The notes: generated from the sequence alone by a model not told the origin. A DNA stretch of 7,624 nucleotides from Verrucomicrobiales bacterium (GCA_003445095.1 DLVS01000339.1:1-7624); one strand, 5' to 3'; positions 1 to 6,440 are shown, counted from the first letter of the stretch. Numbers and translations are program-made.

Positions 1-267
1 TTTCATGGCTATTACTTCAAGATTCTGACTCGCCAGGGGAAACATACTCCGGCGGGCGCCTACGATTACATTATCAATGGTCACATGATCGGTGGGTTCG
101 CCGCCATCGCCTGGCCTGCTGAGTACGGCGAAACGGGGGTGATGACCTTTATCGTCAATCAACAGGGCCGGGTCTATCAGCGGGATCTCGGCCCCAAAAC
201 GGCCAAGTTGGTGAAGGCGATCAAGGAGTACGACCCCGGCGAGGGATGGAAGTTGTCCGAGGATTGA
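1..267 (+). CDS. DUF2950 family protein, C-terminal part (5' end outside window)
   Basis: This frame is open from the first base and stops at TGA 265-267, giving 88 visible residues of a longer protein. The visible part has the pattern I associate with the C-terminal half of DUF2950 proteins: F-H-G-Y-Y-F-K-I-L-T-x-Q-G, then G-A-Y-D-Y-I-I-N-G, then G-G-F-A-x-I-A-W-P-A-E-Y-G, then G-V-M-T-F-I-V-N and V-Y-Q-R-D-L-G. The ATG at 85-87 is internal to this conserved block and is not the start. The family is uncharacterised. Its members are usually exported or periplasmic proteins of about 300 residues, often encoded next to DUF3300 proteins, but the signal peptide and that neighbour would lie outside the window. 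Family assignment rests on remembered motifs. No function is claimed. Confidence 0.88.
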   Translation, partial: FHGYYFKILTRQGKHTPAGAYDYIINGHMIGGFAAIAWPAEYGETGVMTFIVNQQGRVYQRDLGPKTAKLVKAIKEYDPGEGWKLSED

Positions 268-279
268 ACGGCCGACGAA

Positions 280-305
280 GACTGGCCGGCGCGCTTAGTC
301 CAGTC
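280..305. terminator. Possible shared terminator hairpin between convergent genes
   Basis: GACTGG (280-285) and CCAGTC (300-305) are perfect 6-bp inverted repeats with a 14-nt GC-rich loop. They lie in the 45-bp gap between the DUF2950 stop at 267 and the stop of the minus-strand small gene at 313. An alternative pairing is CGGCC 269-273 with GGCCG 284-288. Neither is followed by a T-run on either strand, so this is only a structural candidate placed where a bidirectional terminator would be expected. Confidence 0.25.
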
Positions 306-312
306 GGTCATC

Positions 313-507
313 TCACGAAAGCGTATCCACCAACGCTTCGTGGCAGAATAGGCTGACCCATTCCCGGGCCTTCAATCGGTCGGGTCGGTTGCCACCCAGG
401 AGCTGCCAGCGGCCCAATCGGTCCGAAACTAATGCCGCCTGACCAAATCGTCGGACCGTTCCGAATCCTCTCGGAATGGTGGTGACCGTGATGCGAAGTG
501 TTTTCAT
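313..507 (-). CDS. Small uncharacterised protein, 64 aa
   Basis: The frame runs from ATG at 505-507 (read on the minus strand) to TGA at 313-315. The product has a protein-like composition: an N-terminal M-K-T-L-R-I-T-V-T-T segment, a central D-R-L-G-R-W-Q-L-L-G-G motif and a C-terminal W-V-S-L-F-C-H-E-A-L-V. The D-x-x-G-R-W-x-L-x-G-G and W-x-S-L-F-C-H-E-A patterns recall small unnamed proteins I associate with verrucomicrobial genomes, but I cannot confirm this without a search. No membrane segment or signal peptide is visible. Only a weak purine-rich stretch (GGCGG) precedes the ATG. A second frame starting at 514 overlaps it, but its product looks like shadow sequence. The gene lies 196 bp downstream of the MFS transporter on the same strand, so co-transcription is possible but not shown. 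Function unknown. Confidence 0.5.
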   Translation of the reverse strand: MKTLRITVTTIPRGFGTVRRFGQAALVSDRLGRWQLLGGNRPDRLKAREWVSLFCHEALVDTLS

Positions 508-703
508 CCGCCACGAGGCTGCCTTCTCGGGTCAGACAACGGCGGTCCGAGTAGACGATTTTCGATCTTAGAAAAGTGGTAGGGGCACCAGTCTTTCCCG
601 GGTTGTGTACCCCGCAAGACTACATTCGCTTGCTCCCGCGCCTTCCCGACCGCTCGGTGATCGTCGGTTGGAGTAACTGGTGCCGGTTTTGATGGAGAAC
701 GAC
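508..703. other. Gene-free spacer with inverted repeats
   Basis: This 196-bp stretch lies downstream of the MFS gene and upstream of the small minus-strand gene. No convincing coding frame was found. It contains a hairpin-capable segment at 590-621: AGTCTT (590-595) pairs with AAGACT (616-621), enclosing CGGG (599-602) and CCCG (611-614). It also contains a longer-range inverted repeat, GGCACCAGT (584-592) and ACTGGTGCC (676-684). There is no T-run after the hairpin on either strand. The hairpin could end MFS transcription or sit in the small gene's leader; the sequence does not decide. Confidence 0.4.
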
Positions 704-1873
704 CTAGCGAACAAAGGCACGCCGCCGCAGTTGCCACGAACCCGCGATGGCCGCTGCTAATGCTCCGGCAACCACCCAAGCCGGCGCCGCGGGCTGACCC
801 GTAAGCCAAAGACCCGCGGCACTCAACCCGGGACCCGCACAAATACCCGCCCCAATCAGCGCCTCGTGAATCCCGCCGTGTTCGCTGTGCGTCTCACTGC
901 CGTCCATCGAATAATAAAGCGATGAGTAGTAGAGCAACGCTGAAGCCCAACCGAGACCGACTTGAGCCACGACGAGTACCGGCACGGTTCGCGCCTGAAC
1001 GAGCACCACGTAGCTCAGCAGGAGCAGCACAAACGCGCCGATAAACCAGTCGAAGCGATAGTGCCACCCGGCCCACAACCACAGTTTGAGGAAGGCGAGC
1101 GCTCGGACATAGAACCAGACCGACAGCACGACGCCTGCTTGGGCTAGGCCCAATCCGGCTCGATCGGCGAGCCCGGGTGCCAACGCGATGACCGTATTAA
1201 GGGCCATGTAGTTGAATGGATTGGCCAGCCAGGCAAGCTGTTGAAAGTACCGAGGGCGAACCGGCAACTCCGGATCGAGTGGACGCGGCGTCGAAGTAGG
1301 TTGCTGAGCAGCCCAAGAATCGTGGCGTCGCTCCAAAGGCCAGGTGGCAACCAGCATGGCTACGTTAAGCACTACTGGCAGCCAGTAGAGGCTGGTTGCG
1401 CCCAGATGTTGGAAGATCCATCCGCCAGTGGAGAACGCGAGGGCGGCCATCCCAGCCCAAATGATGTTGTACAGACCTACACGGTTGGGGAGACGCTCCG
1501 CCGGTTCGTGTTCGCTGACCAGCGCTTCCAAGACCGGCCAAGTGAAACAAAGGGCGACGGTCCACAAGCCCAAGGCCAGCAACTGTCCCCCAAGGCCGGT
1601 AATTGCCCAGCCGAGTAAAATGGCGATGGCCATTCCGGAGAAGCCAATCCGCAGGGAGAGGAATTTTCCGTGACGCTGACCGAAACGTCCGCCGAACAAC
1701 GAGGCGGGAATGTAAGTCAGCCCGTGGAGAGCCGCGACGGTGAGGTTGTTTAGATTGTTGAATCCATGCCCGTCCCGCAGAAGGAACATCAGGTAGTTAA
1801 AGAAATACGCGGTCGCGAACGAATTGATTCCTTCGAGCACGTAGTAGCCAACTTTGGAGGGAGACGAGCGCAC
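704..1873 (-). CDS. MFS transporter
   Basis: A 389-residue integral membrane protein, about the usual length for a 12-helix major facilitator. Hydrophobic segments occur through its length, with a polar central loop near residues 182-210 (R-R-H-D-S-W ... P-V-R-P-R) separating the two six-helix halves. G-G-R-F-G-Q-R-H-G-K at residues 61-70 matches the MFS motif A loop between helices 2 and 3. The N-terminus (Y-Y-V-L-E-G-I-N-S-F-A-T-A-Y) and the acidic segment S-M-D-G-S-E-T-H-S-E-H near residues 322-332 match an unnamed MFS group I recall from Verrucomicrobiota and Acidobacteria. The substrate cannot be inferred. The start is GTG at 1871-1873; an in-frame TAG six codons upstream excludes a longer protein, and no strong Shine-Dalgarno sequence is seen. 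It is probably a single-gene unit, since the region upstream is insertion-sequence debris. Confidence 0.85.
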   Translation of the reverse strand: MRSSPSKVGYYVLEGINSFATAYFFNYLMFLLRDGHGFNNLNNLTVAALHGLTYIPASLFGGRFGQRHGKFLSLRIGFSGMAIAILLGWAITGLGGQLLALGLWTVALCFTWPVLEALVSEHEPAERLPNRVGLYNIIWAGMAALAFSTGGWIFQHLGATSLYWLPVVLNVAMLVATWPLERRHDSWAAQQPTSTPRPLDPELPVRPRYFQQLAWLANPFNYMALNTVIALAPGLADRAGLGLAQAGVVLSVWFYVRALAFLKLWLWAGWHYRFDWFIGAFVLLLLSYVVLVQARTVPVLVVAQVGLGWASALLYYSSLYYSMDGSETHSEHGGIHEALIGAGICAGPGLSAAGLWLTGQPAAPAWVVAGALAAAIAGSWQLRRRAFVR

Positions 1874-1924
1874 GGAGATCGACGAGTCCTACAGGTGAAT
1901 GCCTCGGCGGCGCGGAGCAGAGCA

Positions 1925-2107
1925 TCAGTCGGCACCGCGAGCCAAGCCTGGATAGCGAGGAGTTAGGTCCACGAAGGGGATCTCAATAGTAGCGCGGCTG
2001 CCAGCGCAGCCTGTTGCGCCGCTGGTGGCGACCCGCATGGGTTGCGTGCGGTCCGTTCGCGAACCAACTGGCAGACAGGACGACAGGAAGGGACCTCTAT
2101 TAATCAT
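1925..2107 (-). pseudogene. Probable scrap of IS3-family orfB (transposase catalytic subunit)
   Basis: This lies directly downstream of the decayed orfA, where orfB belongs in an IS3 element. On the minus strand, one frame gives R-P-V-C-Q-L-V-R and another gives R-T-D-R-T-Q-P. Together they resemble the N-terminal orfB pattern R-R-A-C-x-L-V-G-Q-P-R-S-T-Q-R. Further on, D-L-T-P-R-Y-P-G resembles the following H-P-R-Y-G-Y-R-R segment. The match needs a frame change and is weak, and no DDE catalytic core follows before the MFS gene. If correct, most of orfB is deleted. The short open frame at 1925-2107 does not look like a functional gene in its own right. Confidence 0.35.
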
Positions 2108-2141
2108 CTTTGAACTAAAACGGAAATGGACAGATCATTTA

Positions 2142-2373
2142 TTAGTCATTTTTCGCCCGATCGGCTGTTTGGCGTTTGAGCCGGCGGTTCTCCCTCTAAC
2201 GCGCACAATCGCGGCGCCTCATTCACGTCCACTCCACCAAACTTCTTCTGCCGAATGTGAAAGTTGGCGGCCGAGAAATGATGCCTGGCTTAGACCGCCG
2301 AGACCGTTCGCCTTCCCGCCGACTCGCGGCGAATGTTAATGACCTGTTCCGCGCTCAATCTGCGCTTCTTCAT
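2142..2373 (-). pseudogene. Decayed IS3-family transposase orfA
   Basis: Reading the minus strand from ATG 2371-2373, the translation begins M-K-K-R-R-L-S-A-E-Q-V-I-N-I, a typical IS3-family (IS407-like) OrfA start. A purine-rich AAGGAAAGCGAGG lies just upstream. The frame hits TAA at 2290-2292 after V-S-A-V, where OrfA normally continues into its helix-turn-helix. Reading through the stop gives A-R-H-H-F-S-A-A-N-F, then Q-K-K-F-G-G-V-D-V-N-E-A-P-R-L, matching the conserved W-R-x-K-Y-G-G-M-D-V-x-E-A-x-R-L region. Near 2193 a frameshift is needed to recover E-N-R-R-L-K-R-Q-T-A-D-R, the leucine-zipper segment. Two more stops (2139-2144) then cut off the usual C-terminus. With a nonsense change, a frameshift and a lost tail it cannot encode working transposase. 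OrfA normally binds DNA and is fused to OrfB by frameshifting. Confidence 0.8.
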
Positions 2374-2680
2374 GATCTGTACCTCGCTTTCCTTGCGCGG
2401 CAGATCTTCGGCTTTGTCACGTCGACGTTTTGCAGTCAGGTCACAGTGGCCACTGCTTGGGCACAGCTAGGGACGAGCACGTGGCAGGCGTGGATTGAGG
2501 AGGCTCATGAAAGTCGCGAGTGCTAGGCTCCCGAGGTCTATTTCAGCGATCCGTGCGGAAATGTGGCGAGTATGCCGGTTTGTAGTTGCCTGTTCGCACG
2601 GATGGTGCCGAGCATCGCCACCAGCTTATCCTTCGTAGGATCCTCACTAGAGCCAATCACCGGATTTCCCAATCAAAACC
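2374..2680. other. Gene-free spacer with palindromes; probable IS3 remnant boundary
   Basis: About 300 bp separate the orfA remnant from the VPDSG-CTERM gene. CAGTGGCCACTG (2444-2455) is a 12-bp perfect palindrome. Reading the minus strand, TGTGACCTGACTGC begins near 2447. It starts with TG and lies about 75 bp upstream of the orfA ATG, so it is a plausible left end of the IS3 remnant; the opposite end was not found. ATCCGTGCG (2549-2557) and CGCACGGAT (2595-2603) form a 9-bp inverted repeat. A GGAGG at 2498-2504 precedes an ATG at 2507 that opens only 43 codons of unconvincing protein. No clear promoter for the downstream gene could be picked. Confidence 0.4.
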
Positions 2681-3208
2681 ATGCATCGAATAGTTTTACT
2701 AATCAGCTTCCTTGTTGGCCTTACTCTTACTCGGCCCGGTTTCGCGGTACCCGTGCCGTTGCAATACACACTAATCCTGGATTTTCACACGGGGCCTCTT
2801 TCCGGACAATCGTTCATCGGGACGATTGAAACCGAAGCTGGCGCGGGTTTGAAAACACCGGCCAATGGAGGCTTGCTCGACTTCTCAATCACCGTCGATA
2901 ACCGCAACTTCACCATGCAAAGCGATGGGGGTTATCCTAATTTTCCTTCGGTGGAAATCGGCTCCGATGGGACATCAATCCCCTTTATGGATTTCTTAGG
3001 AACCGTCGACAATGAAATATTGGAAATCGACGTGTTGGGCGCCACCTATGGCGTCCTTCGTCAGAGTAACGCGAACATTAAACTCCAACTAATCAGCGGC
3101 CAAACCCCGGCTACGGTGCCCGATAGCGGACCCAATCTGCTTCTTTTCGCGTTGGGATTTTTCGGCCTCGTCTCCGCTCATCGAGTGGCGCGGCCAGGGC
3201 TGAAATGA
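2681..3208 (+). CDS. Secreted protein with VPDSG-CTERM sorting signal
   Basis: The 175-residue product has three parts. Residues 1-22 are a signal peptide: M-H-R-I, then a hydrophobic core L-L-I-S-F-L-V-G-L, ending G-F-A with cleavage likely before V-P-V-P. Residues 25-143 are a polar, beta-like domain without cysteines (L-I-L-D-F near 31-35, D-F-S-I-T-V-D-N near 67-74) that I do not recognise. Residues 146-150 are V-P-D-S-G, followed by a hydrophobic helix (about 152-166, L-L-L-F-A-L-G-F-F-G-L-V) and a basic tail H-R-V-A-R-P-G-L-K. This is the VPDSG-CTERM architecture, a PEP-CTERM relative processed by a cognate exosortase and associated with polysaccharide-rich surfaces. The expected path is Sec export, then cleavage and anchoring or release at the envelope. 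No exosortase gene is in the window. The ATG at 2681 is chosen because the signal peptide begins there; no Shine-Dalgarno sequence is evident. Confidence 0.88.
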   Translation: MHRIVLLISFLVGLTLTRPGFAVPVPLQYTLILDFHTGPLSGQSFIGTIETEAGAGLKTPANGGLLDFSITVDNRNFTMQSDGGYPNFPSVEIGSDGTSIPFMDFLGTVDNEILEIDVLGATYGVLRQSNANIKLQLISGQTPATVPDSGPNLLLFALGFFGLVSAHRVARPGLK

Positions 3209-3221
3209 TCGGCGACAGGAC

Positions 3222-3240
3222 TTCTCGCGGAGGGCGAGAA
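3222..3240. terminator. Hairpin after the VPDSG-CTERM gene, possible terminator
   Basis: TTCTCGC (3222-3228) and GCGAGAA (3234-3240) are perfect 7-bp inverted repeats around a GGAGG loop, 13 bases after the TGA at 3206-3208. On the plus strand the stem is followed by AAAT rather than a T-run, so it is not a canonical intrinsic terminator. Its place between convergent genes makes a role in transcript ending or 3'-end stability the simplest reading. The rest of the 159-bp convergent gap holds only a short CGAAG/CTTCG inverted repeat (3330-3343). Confidence 0.4.
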
Positions 3241-3367
3241 AAATCCCGGTAATACTTAAGAAGCTTTGCGAACTATCCGTTAGATGATGGTGGCCAAGGA
3301 TTCGGCTGCCCCCTCGACCAGCGCACTCTCGAAGCGTTCTTCGTCTCCGACGTTGCCGGGTTCTTAC

Positions 3368-4801
3368 TTAACCTTCAGCCGCCAGCTTCTTTTTCGTAAA
3401 GACGTGGGTCGCGTGCCCCAAGAACGCCTCGGCGCATTCCATGATCGTCTCGGACAAAGTCGGATGCGGGTGAACGATGGCCGCCAGATCCTCCGCAGTG
3501 GCCCCCATTTCAACCGCCACCGCGCCTTCGCCAATCAATTCCCCGGCGCCGTGACCCACGAGTCCCACACCCAATACCCGGTGAGTCTCGGGCTCCATGA
3601 TAAGTTTGGTTAGACCATCCACGCGATCGTAGGTGAGTGCCCTTCCGGACGCACCCCAGGGGAACTTGGCGACTTCGATCCGAATGCCTTTTTGTTTGGC
3701 CTCTTGCTCGGTTAGCCCGACCCACGCGATTTCGGGATCCGTGAATACCACTGCGGGTATGGCGTAGTCGCGATTCACCGCGCCCGTTTCCCCCGCCAAG
3801 TTATCCACCGCGATCCGCGCCTCTTTGCTGGCTTTGTGGGCGAGCATGATACCTCCGGCGATATCCCCGATCGCATAAATGTTGGGGTCGGTCGATTGCA
3901 TCCGCTCGTTGACCTTAATGAACCCGCGCTCGTCACGCTCCACCTTGGTGTTCTCCAGCCCCAGATCCTGGCCATTTGCCGCTCGGCCGACCGAGACCAG
4001 CACGCGGTCGTACAATTCTTCGAATGGCTGGCCGTTGAATTCGGAAACCACCTTGAGCTGTTTCCCCGCGCTCTTGAGCTCGTTCACTTTTGCTTTGAGG
4101 CGAACTTCCTTAAAGGCCTTCTTGGCGTAGAGCGCGACCGGACGGACAAGATCGGGATCCGCGCCGGCCAAAATCCCGTCCAGAGCTTCGATAACCGTAA
4201 CCTGCGATCCCAAAGAGGCATAAACAGTTCCCAGCTCCATGCCGATGTAGCCGCCGCCAATAACCAAAAGTTTCTCGGGAACGTCGGGCACCTCCAACGC
4301 TTCGGTGGAAGTCATGACGCGGGGATTTCCGAGATCCCAGGCTCGCGGCAGGGCCGGCCTCGATCCCACCGCCACGATCGCTTGCTCAAAACGGATGAAC
4401 TGATTTCCCGAACCAGCGGATTCAACGCGCAAAGTCGTCGAATCCTCGAAGTGCCCACGGCCGTTAAGCACCGTGACTCCCCGCATTTTGGCGAGGCTCG
4501 CGATTCCACCCCCCAACTTCTCCAGGATCGAATTCTTCCAAGTGCGTAACTGGTCAAGATCGAGTTTCGGTTCACCGAAAAGGATGCCGCGGCGAGCTGA
4601 CTCCTTCGCGGCATGGATAGCGTGAGTCGCATTGAGCAGCGCCTTCGAAGGGATGCAGCCGCGGTTCATGCAGACGCCTCCTAGCCGATTGTCTCGCTCA
4701 ACAAGGATGACCTTCTTGCCGAGATCAGCCGCGTAAAAGGCCGCCGCGTAGCCACCCGGGCCGGCACCGATAACGACGAGTTCTGTGGGAATCGGGTCCA
4801 T
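3368..4801 (-). CDS. lpdA: Dihydrolipoyl dehydrogenase (E3)
   Basis: This 477-residue flavoprotein disulfide oxidoreductase reoxidises dihydrolipoyl groups on E2 and transfers electrons through FAD to NAD+ in the cytoplasm. The FAD-binding G-A-G-P-G-G is at residues 12-17. The redox-active disulfide is C44-M-N-R-G-C49 followed by I-P-S-K, with R where many members have V. The NAD-binding G-G-G-Y-I-G is at 182-187, and the second FAD contact Y-A-I-G-D-I is at 309-314. The C-terminal dimerisation domain carries the catalytic H446-P and E451 in H-P-H-P-T-L-S-E. Length and all catalytic residues are normal for the family, so the enzyme should be active. It starts at ATG 4799-4801, 62 bp after the E2 stop on the same strand, and is presumably co-transcribed with it. 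Lpd can also serve 2-oxoglutarate dehydrogenase and the glycine cleavage system, but pairing with aceF points to pyruvate dehydrogenase. Confidence 0.97.
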   Translation of the reverse strand: MDPIPTELVVIGAGPGGYAAAFYAADLGKKVILVERDNRLGGVCMNRGCIPSKALLNATHAIHAAKESARRGILFGEPKLDLDQLRTWKNSILEKLGGGIASLAKMRGVTVLNGRGHFEDSTTLRVESAGSGNQFIRFEQAIVAVGSRPALPRAWDLGNPRVMTSTEALEVPDVPEKLLVIGGGYIGMELGTVYASLGSQVTVIEALDGILAGADPDLVRPVALYAKKAFKEVRLKAKVNELKSAGKQLKVVSEFNGQPFEELYDRVLVSVGRAANGQDLGLENTKVERDERGFIKVNERMQSTDPNIYAIGDIAGGIMLAHKASKEARIAVDNLAGETGAVNRDYAIPAVVFTDPEIAWVGLTEQEAKQKGIRIEVAKFPWGASGRALTYDRVDGLTKLIMEPETHRVLGVGLVGHGAGELIGEGAVAVEMGATAEDLAAIVHPHPTLSETIMECAEAFLGHATHVFTKKKLAAEG

Positions 4802-4863
4802 AATTCTTGGTCTACGCTGGATAGGTTAATGGAGTCGCTGTCGCCGGTTCGGGCCGTATCGAG

Positions 4864-6150
4864 CTAGAGCTTGACGCTGTCCTCCGGGAACGCCTCCAAG
4901 GCTTTGATGAGATCGACCATAAACCGCGCCGCCGCGCCGCCGTCGATCACTCGATGATCGTAGCTTACGGTCAAAGGCAGCATCGGTCGCGCTTCGATGC
5001 GGCCATCGGGGGTGACTACCGGTTTCAAGGAGGCCTTGCCGATCCCGAGAATAGCCACCTCAGGTTTGTTGATGATCGGCGTAAAGTGCCCGCCCCCGAT
5101 CGCGCCCTGATTCGAAATGGTAAACGTGCCACCTTTCATTTCGTCCGGCCCGAGTTTTCGATCGCGGGCTTTCTCAGCGATTGATGCGAGCTCCTGTGCA
5201 ATTTCCAGCAGCGATTTACGATCGGCGTCCCTGAGCACGGGCACTAGCAACCCGGCGTCCGTATCCACCGCGATTCCGAGATGGTAGTGATGTTTGAGGA
5301 CGAGAGTCTCAGCCACCTCGTTGACGCTTGCGTTGAACTTGGGGTGTCGCTTAAGCGTGGATACCAAGGCCTTTAAAATGAACGGCGTGGGCGTAAGCTT
5401 GGCCCCGGCCTTTTCATAGGCGCCTTTGTATTGTGCCCGGAGCCGTTCGATCTGGCTCAGATCCGCTTCATCGAACTGAGTCACGTGCGGTATGGAGGCG
5501 CTATTCTCGACCATGCGGGCTGCGATGATTTTTCGCAGCGGGCTGAGCGGTTCGCTGGCAACGGCTCCGAAGAGGGAAAAATCTTGGTTCACCGGCGCAA
5601 ACACCATTCCTTTGGGCTCGTCCGCGTGACGCCCCGCCCGAGACACGCCACGTTCCAGTCGCTCGATGTACCGAGCGAGGTCGCTCATCAAGACTCGTCC
5701 ACCGCGTGCGCTTCCCTTCACCCGACTTAGCTTGAGCCCCAATTCCCGCGCGACTTTGCGCACGTAAGGCGAAGCGGCCGGTTCTGGACCTTCCTCAGCC
5801 GAGTCAGCGGGCAACGCCTCCTCCAGATCGGATTCGCTGTCTTCTTCGATTGGAGGACGCGGCGCCAAAGCTTTCGCCGGGCTCTTCACGGGGGCTGCGG
5901 CTGGCGCGGCTTCTCCCGCCCCGCCATCTACCGAGACTAGCCGTGCCCCTACCGAAATCTTGTCCCCTTCCTTGACGTGAACGGCCGTCACCTTGCCGGC
6001 ATAGGGGGATCGGATCGGGGCCACGGCCTTCTCCTGCTCCAATTCCAAAATCGTCTGATCGACTGCGACGGTGTCGCCAACCTGGACCAAGACGGTTGCC
6101 ACGGTGCCGGAATCGGCTGCGTCACCGACCTTGGGAAGTTTGACGTCCAT
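4864..6150 (-). CDS. aceF: Pyruvate dehydrogenase E2 (dihydrolipoyl acetyltransferase)
   Basis: E2 forms the core of the complex, takes the acetyl group from E1 on its lipoyl arm and passes it to CoA. From the ATG at 6148-6150 the protein has 428 residues. Residues 1-76 are one lipoyl domain, with the modified lysine likely K41 in L-E-Q-E-K-A. Residues 77-126 are an Ala/Pro/Glu-rich flexible linker. A peripheral subunit-binding domain lies at about 127-163 (S-P-Y-V-R-K-V-A-R-E-L-G). The catalytic domain, about 200-428, ends with S-Y-D-H399-R-V-I-D403-G-G. P-H-V-T-Q-F-D-E-A-D at 221-230 is typical of the AceF-type pyruvate E2. The frame stays open to an ATG at 6342, but those extra 64 residues are Arg/Pro/Cys-rich, unlike any E2 N-terminus, and cross a hairpin. 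I therefore place the start where the lipoyl fold begins. No strong Shine-Dalgarno sequence is seen. lpdA follows; no E1 gene is adjacent upstream within the window. Confidence 0.94.
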   Translation of the reverse strand: MDVKLPKVGDAADSGTVATVLVQVGDTVAVDQTILELEQEKAVAPIRSPYAGKVTAVHVKEGDKISVGARLVSVDGGAGEAAPAAAPVKSPAKALAPRPPIEEDSESDLEEALPADSAEEGPEPAASPYVRKVARELGLKLSRVKGSARGGRVLMSDLARYIERLERGVSRAGRHADEPKGMVFAPVNQDFSLFGAVASEPLSPLRKIIAARMVENSASIPHVTQFDEADLSQIERLRAQYKGAYEKAGAKLTPTPFILKALVSTLKRHPKFNASVNEVAETLVLKHHYHLGIAVDTDAGLLVPVLRDADRKSLLEIAQELASIAEKARDRKLGPDEMKGGTFTISNQGAIGGGHFTPIINKPEVAILGIGKASLKPVVTPDGRIEARPMLPLTVSYDHRVIDGGAAARFMVDLIKALEAFPEDSVKL

Positions 6151-6440
6151 AAATTCGAGCCGCCAATCTGGCGGAGGCCGGCCGGCCGGCAACCGAATTC
6201 CCATCGAATCGCCCAGAGGCCCCAGAGGCCACCGCGAGTGGACCGGGCGTCGCGCTGGGGCTAAATCACCGTGCGACCACCTTTTGTTGCAGGTGCAACA
6301 AAAGGTCGTCAGCCGACATCGATCGATTGAACGGAGTGGCACCTGAGCGGAATCGAGGCGCTGGCGGTCACAACCGCTCCGCAGACGGAAAACGGCCTGC
6401 CTCTCTGCCTCTCCGCCGATTCTGTCATGGCGTGTCGGCG
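6151..6440. promoter_or_regulatory. Gene-free region upstream of aceF, rich in hairpins and duplications
   Basis: This stretch separates aceF from the insertion sequence and should hold the aceF-lpdA leader and perhaps its promoter. It contains a small hairpin, CCGCCA (6160-6165) and TGGCGG (6169-6174), just upstream of the aceF start; a GGCC-type run GGCCGGCCGGCCGGC (6176-6190); a 9-bp tandem duplication CCCAGAGGC (6212-6229); a strong palindrome at 6275-6310; a GCGGT/ACCGC hairpin (6364-6377); and an 8-bp tandem duplication CTGCCTCT (6397-6412). I could not pick a convincing -35/-10 pair. Minus-strand frames crossing it encode low-complexity Arg/Ser-rich peptides that I regard as non-coding. 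Confidence 0.45.
6275..6310. repeat. Strong palindrome/hairpin upstream of aceF
   Basis: CTTTTGTTGC (6281-6290) and GCAACAAAAG (6295-6304) are perfect 10-bp inverted repeats around AGGT. The stem extends two further pairs, then one mismatch, then three more pairs, so 15 of 16 positions pair between 6275-6290 and 6295-6310. It lies about 125-160 bp upstream of the aceF start. As DNA it could be an operator (core TTGTTGCA-nn-TGCAACAA). As RNA on the minus strand it could be a leader hairpin, or a terminator of a gene formerly upstream, though no T-run follows. It could also belong to a small dispersed repeat. The sequence shows the structure but not its role. Confidence 0.7.

Noticed and set aside
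504..842. A 112-residue minus-strand frame overlapping the MFS 3' end and the spacer
   Set aside because: It overlaps the real transporter in another frame and encodes an Arg/Gly/Ser-rich peptide typical of shadow translation.
2444..2455. CAGTGGCCACTG palindrome as an operator
   Set aside because: A 12-bp perfect palindrome, but it lies within the probable insertion-sequence remnant and is not positioned before any intact gene's start.
2025..2526. Two overlapping plus-strand frames of 104 and 89 codons in the gap before the VPDSG gene
   Set aside because: Both run antisense across the decayed orfA, which explains the sequence better.
2507..2638. A 43-codon plus-strand frame preceded by AGGAGG
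   Set aside because: The Shine-Dalgarno-like run is only 3 bases from the ATG, the product is Arg/Trp/Cys-rich without recognisable motifs, and the region is spacer next to insertion-sequence debris.
3209..3367. Minus-strand peptide-like sequence E-S-A-L-V-E-G-A-A-E-S-L-A just downstream of lpdA
   Set aside because: No start codon and ribosome site in a sensible place, a length of about 27 codons and no recognised family; treated as non-coding.
3836..4549. A 237-residue plus-strand frame opposite lpdA
   Set aside because: It lies fully inside a dihydrolipoyl dehydrogenase gene with all catalytic motifs intact; its translation has no family features and is best explained as antisense shadow.
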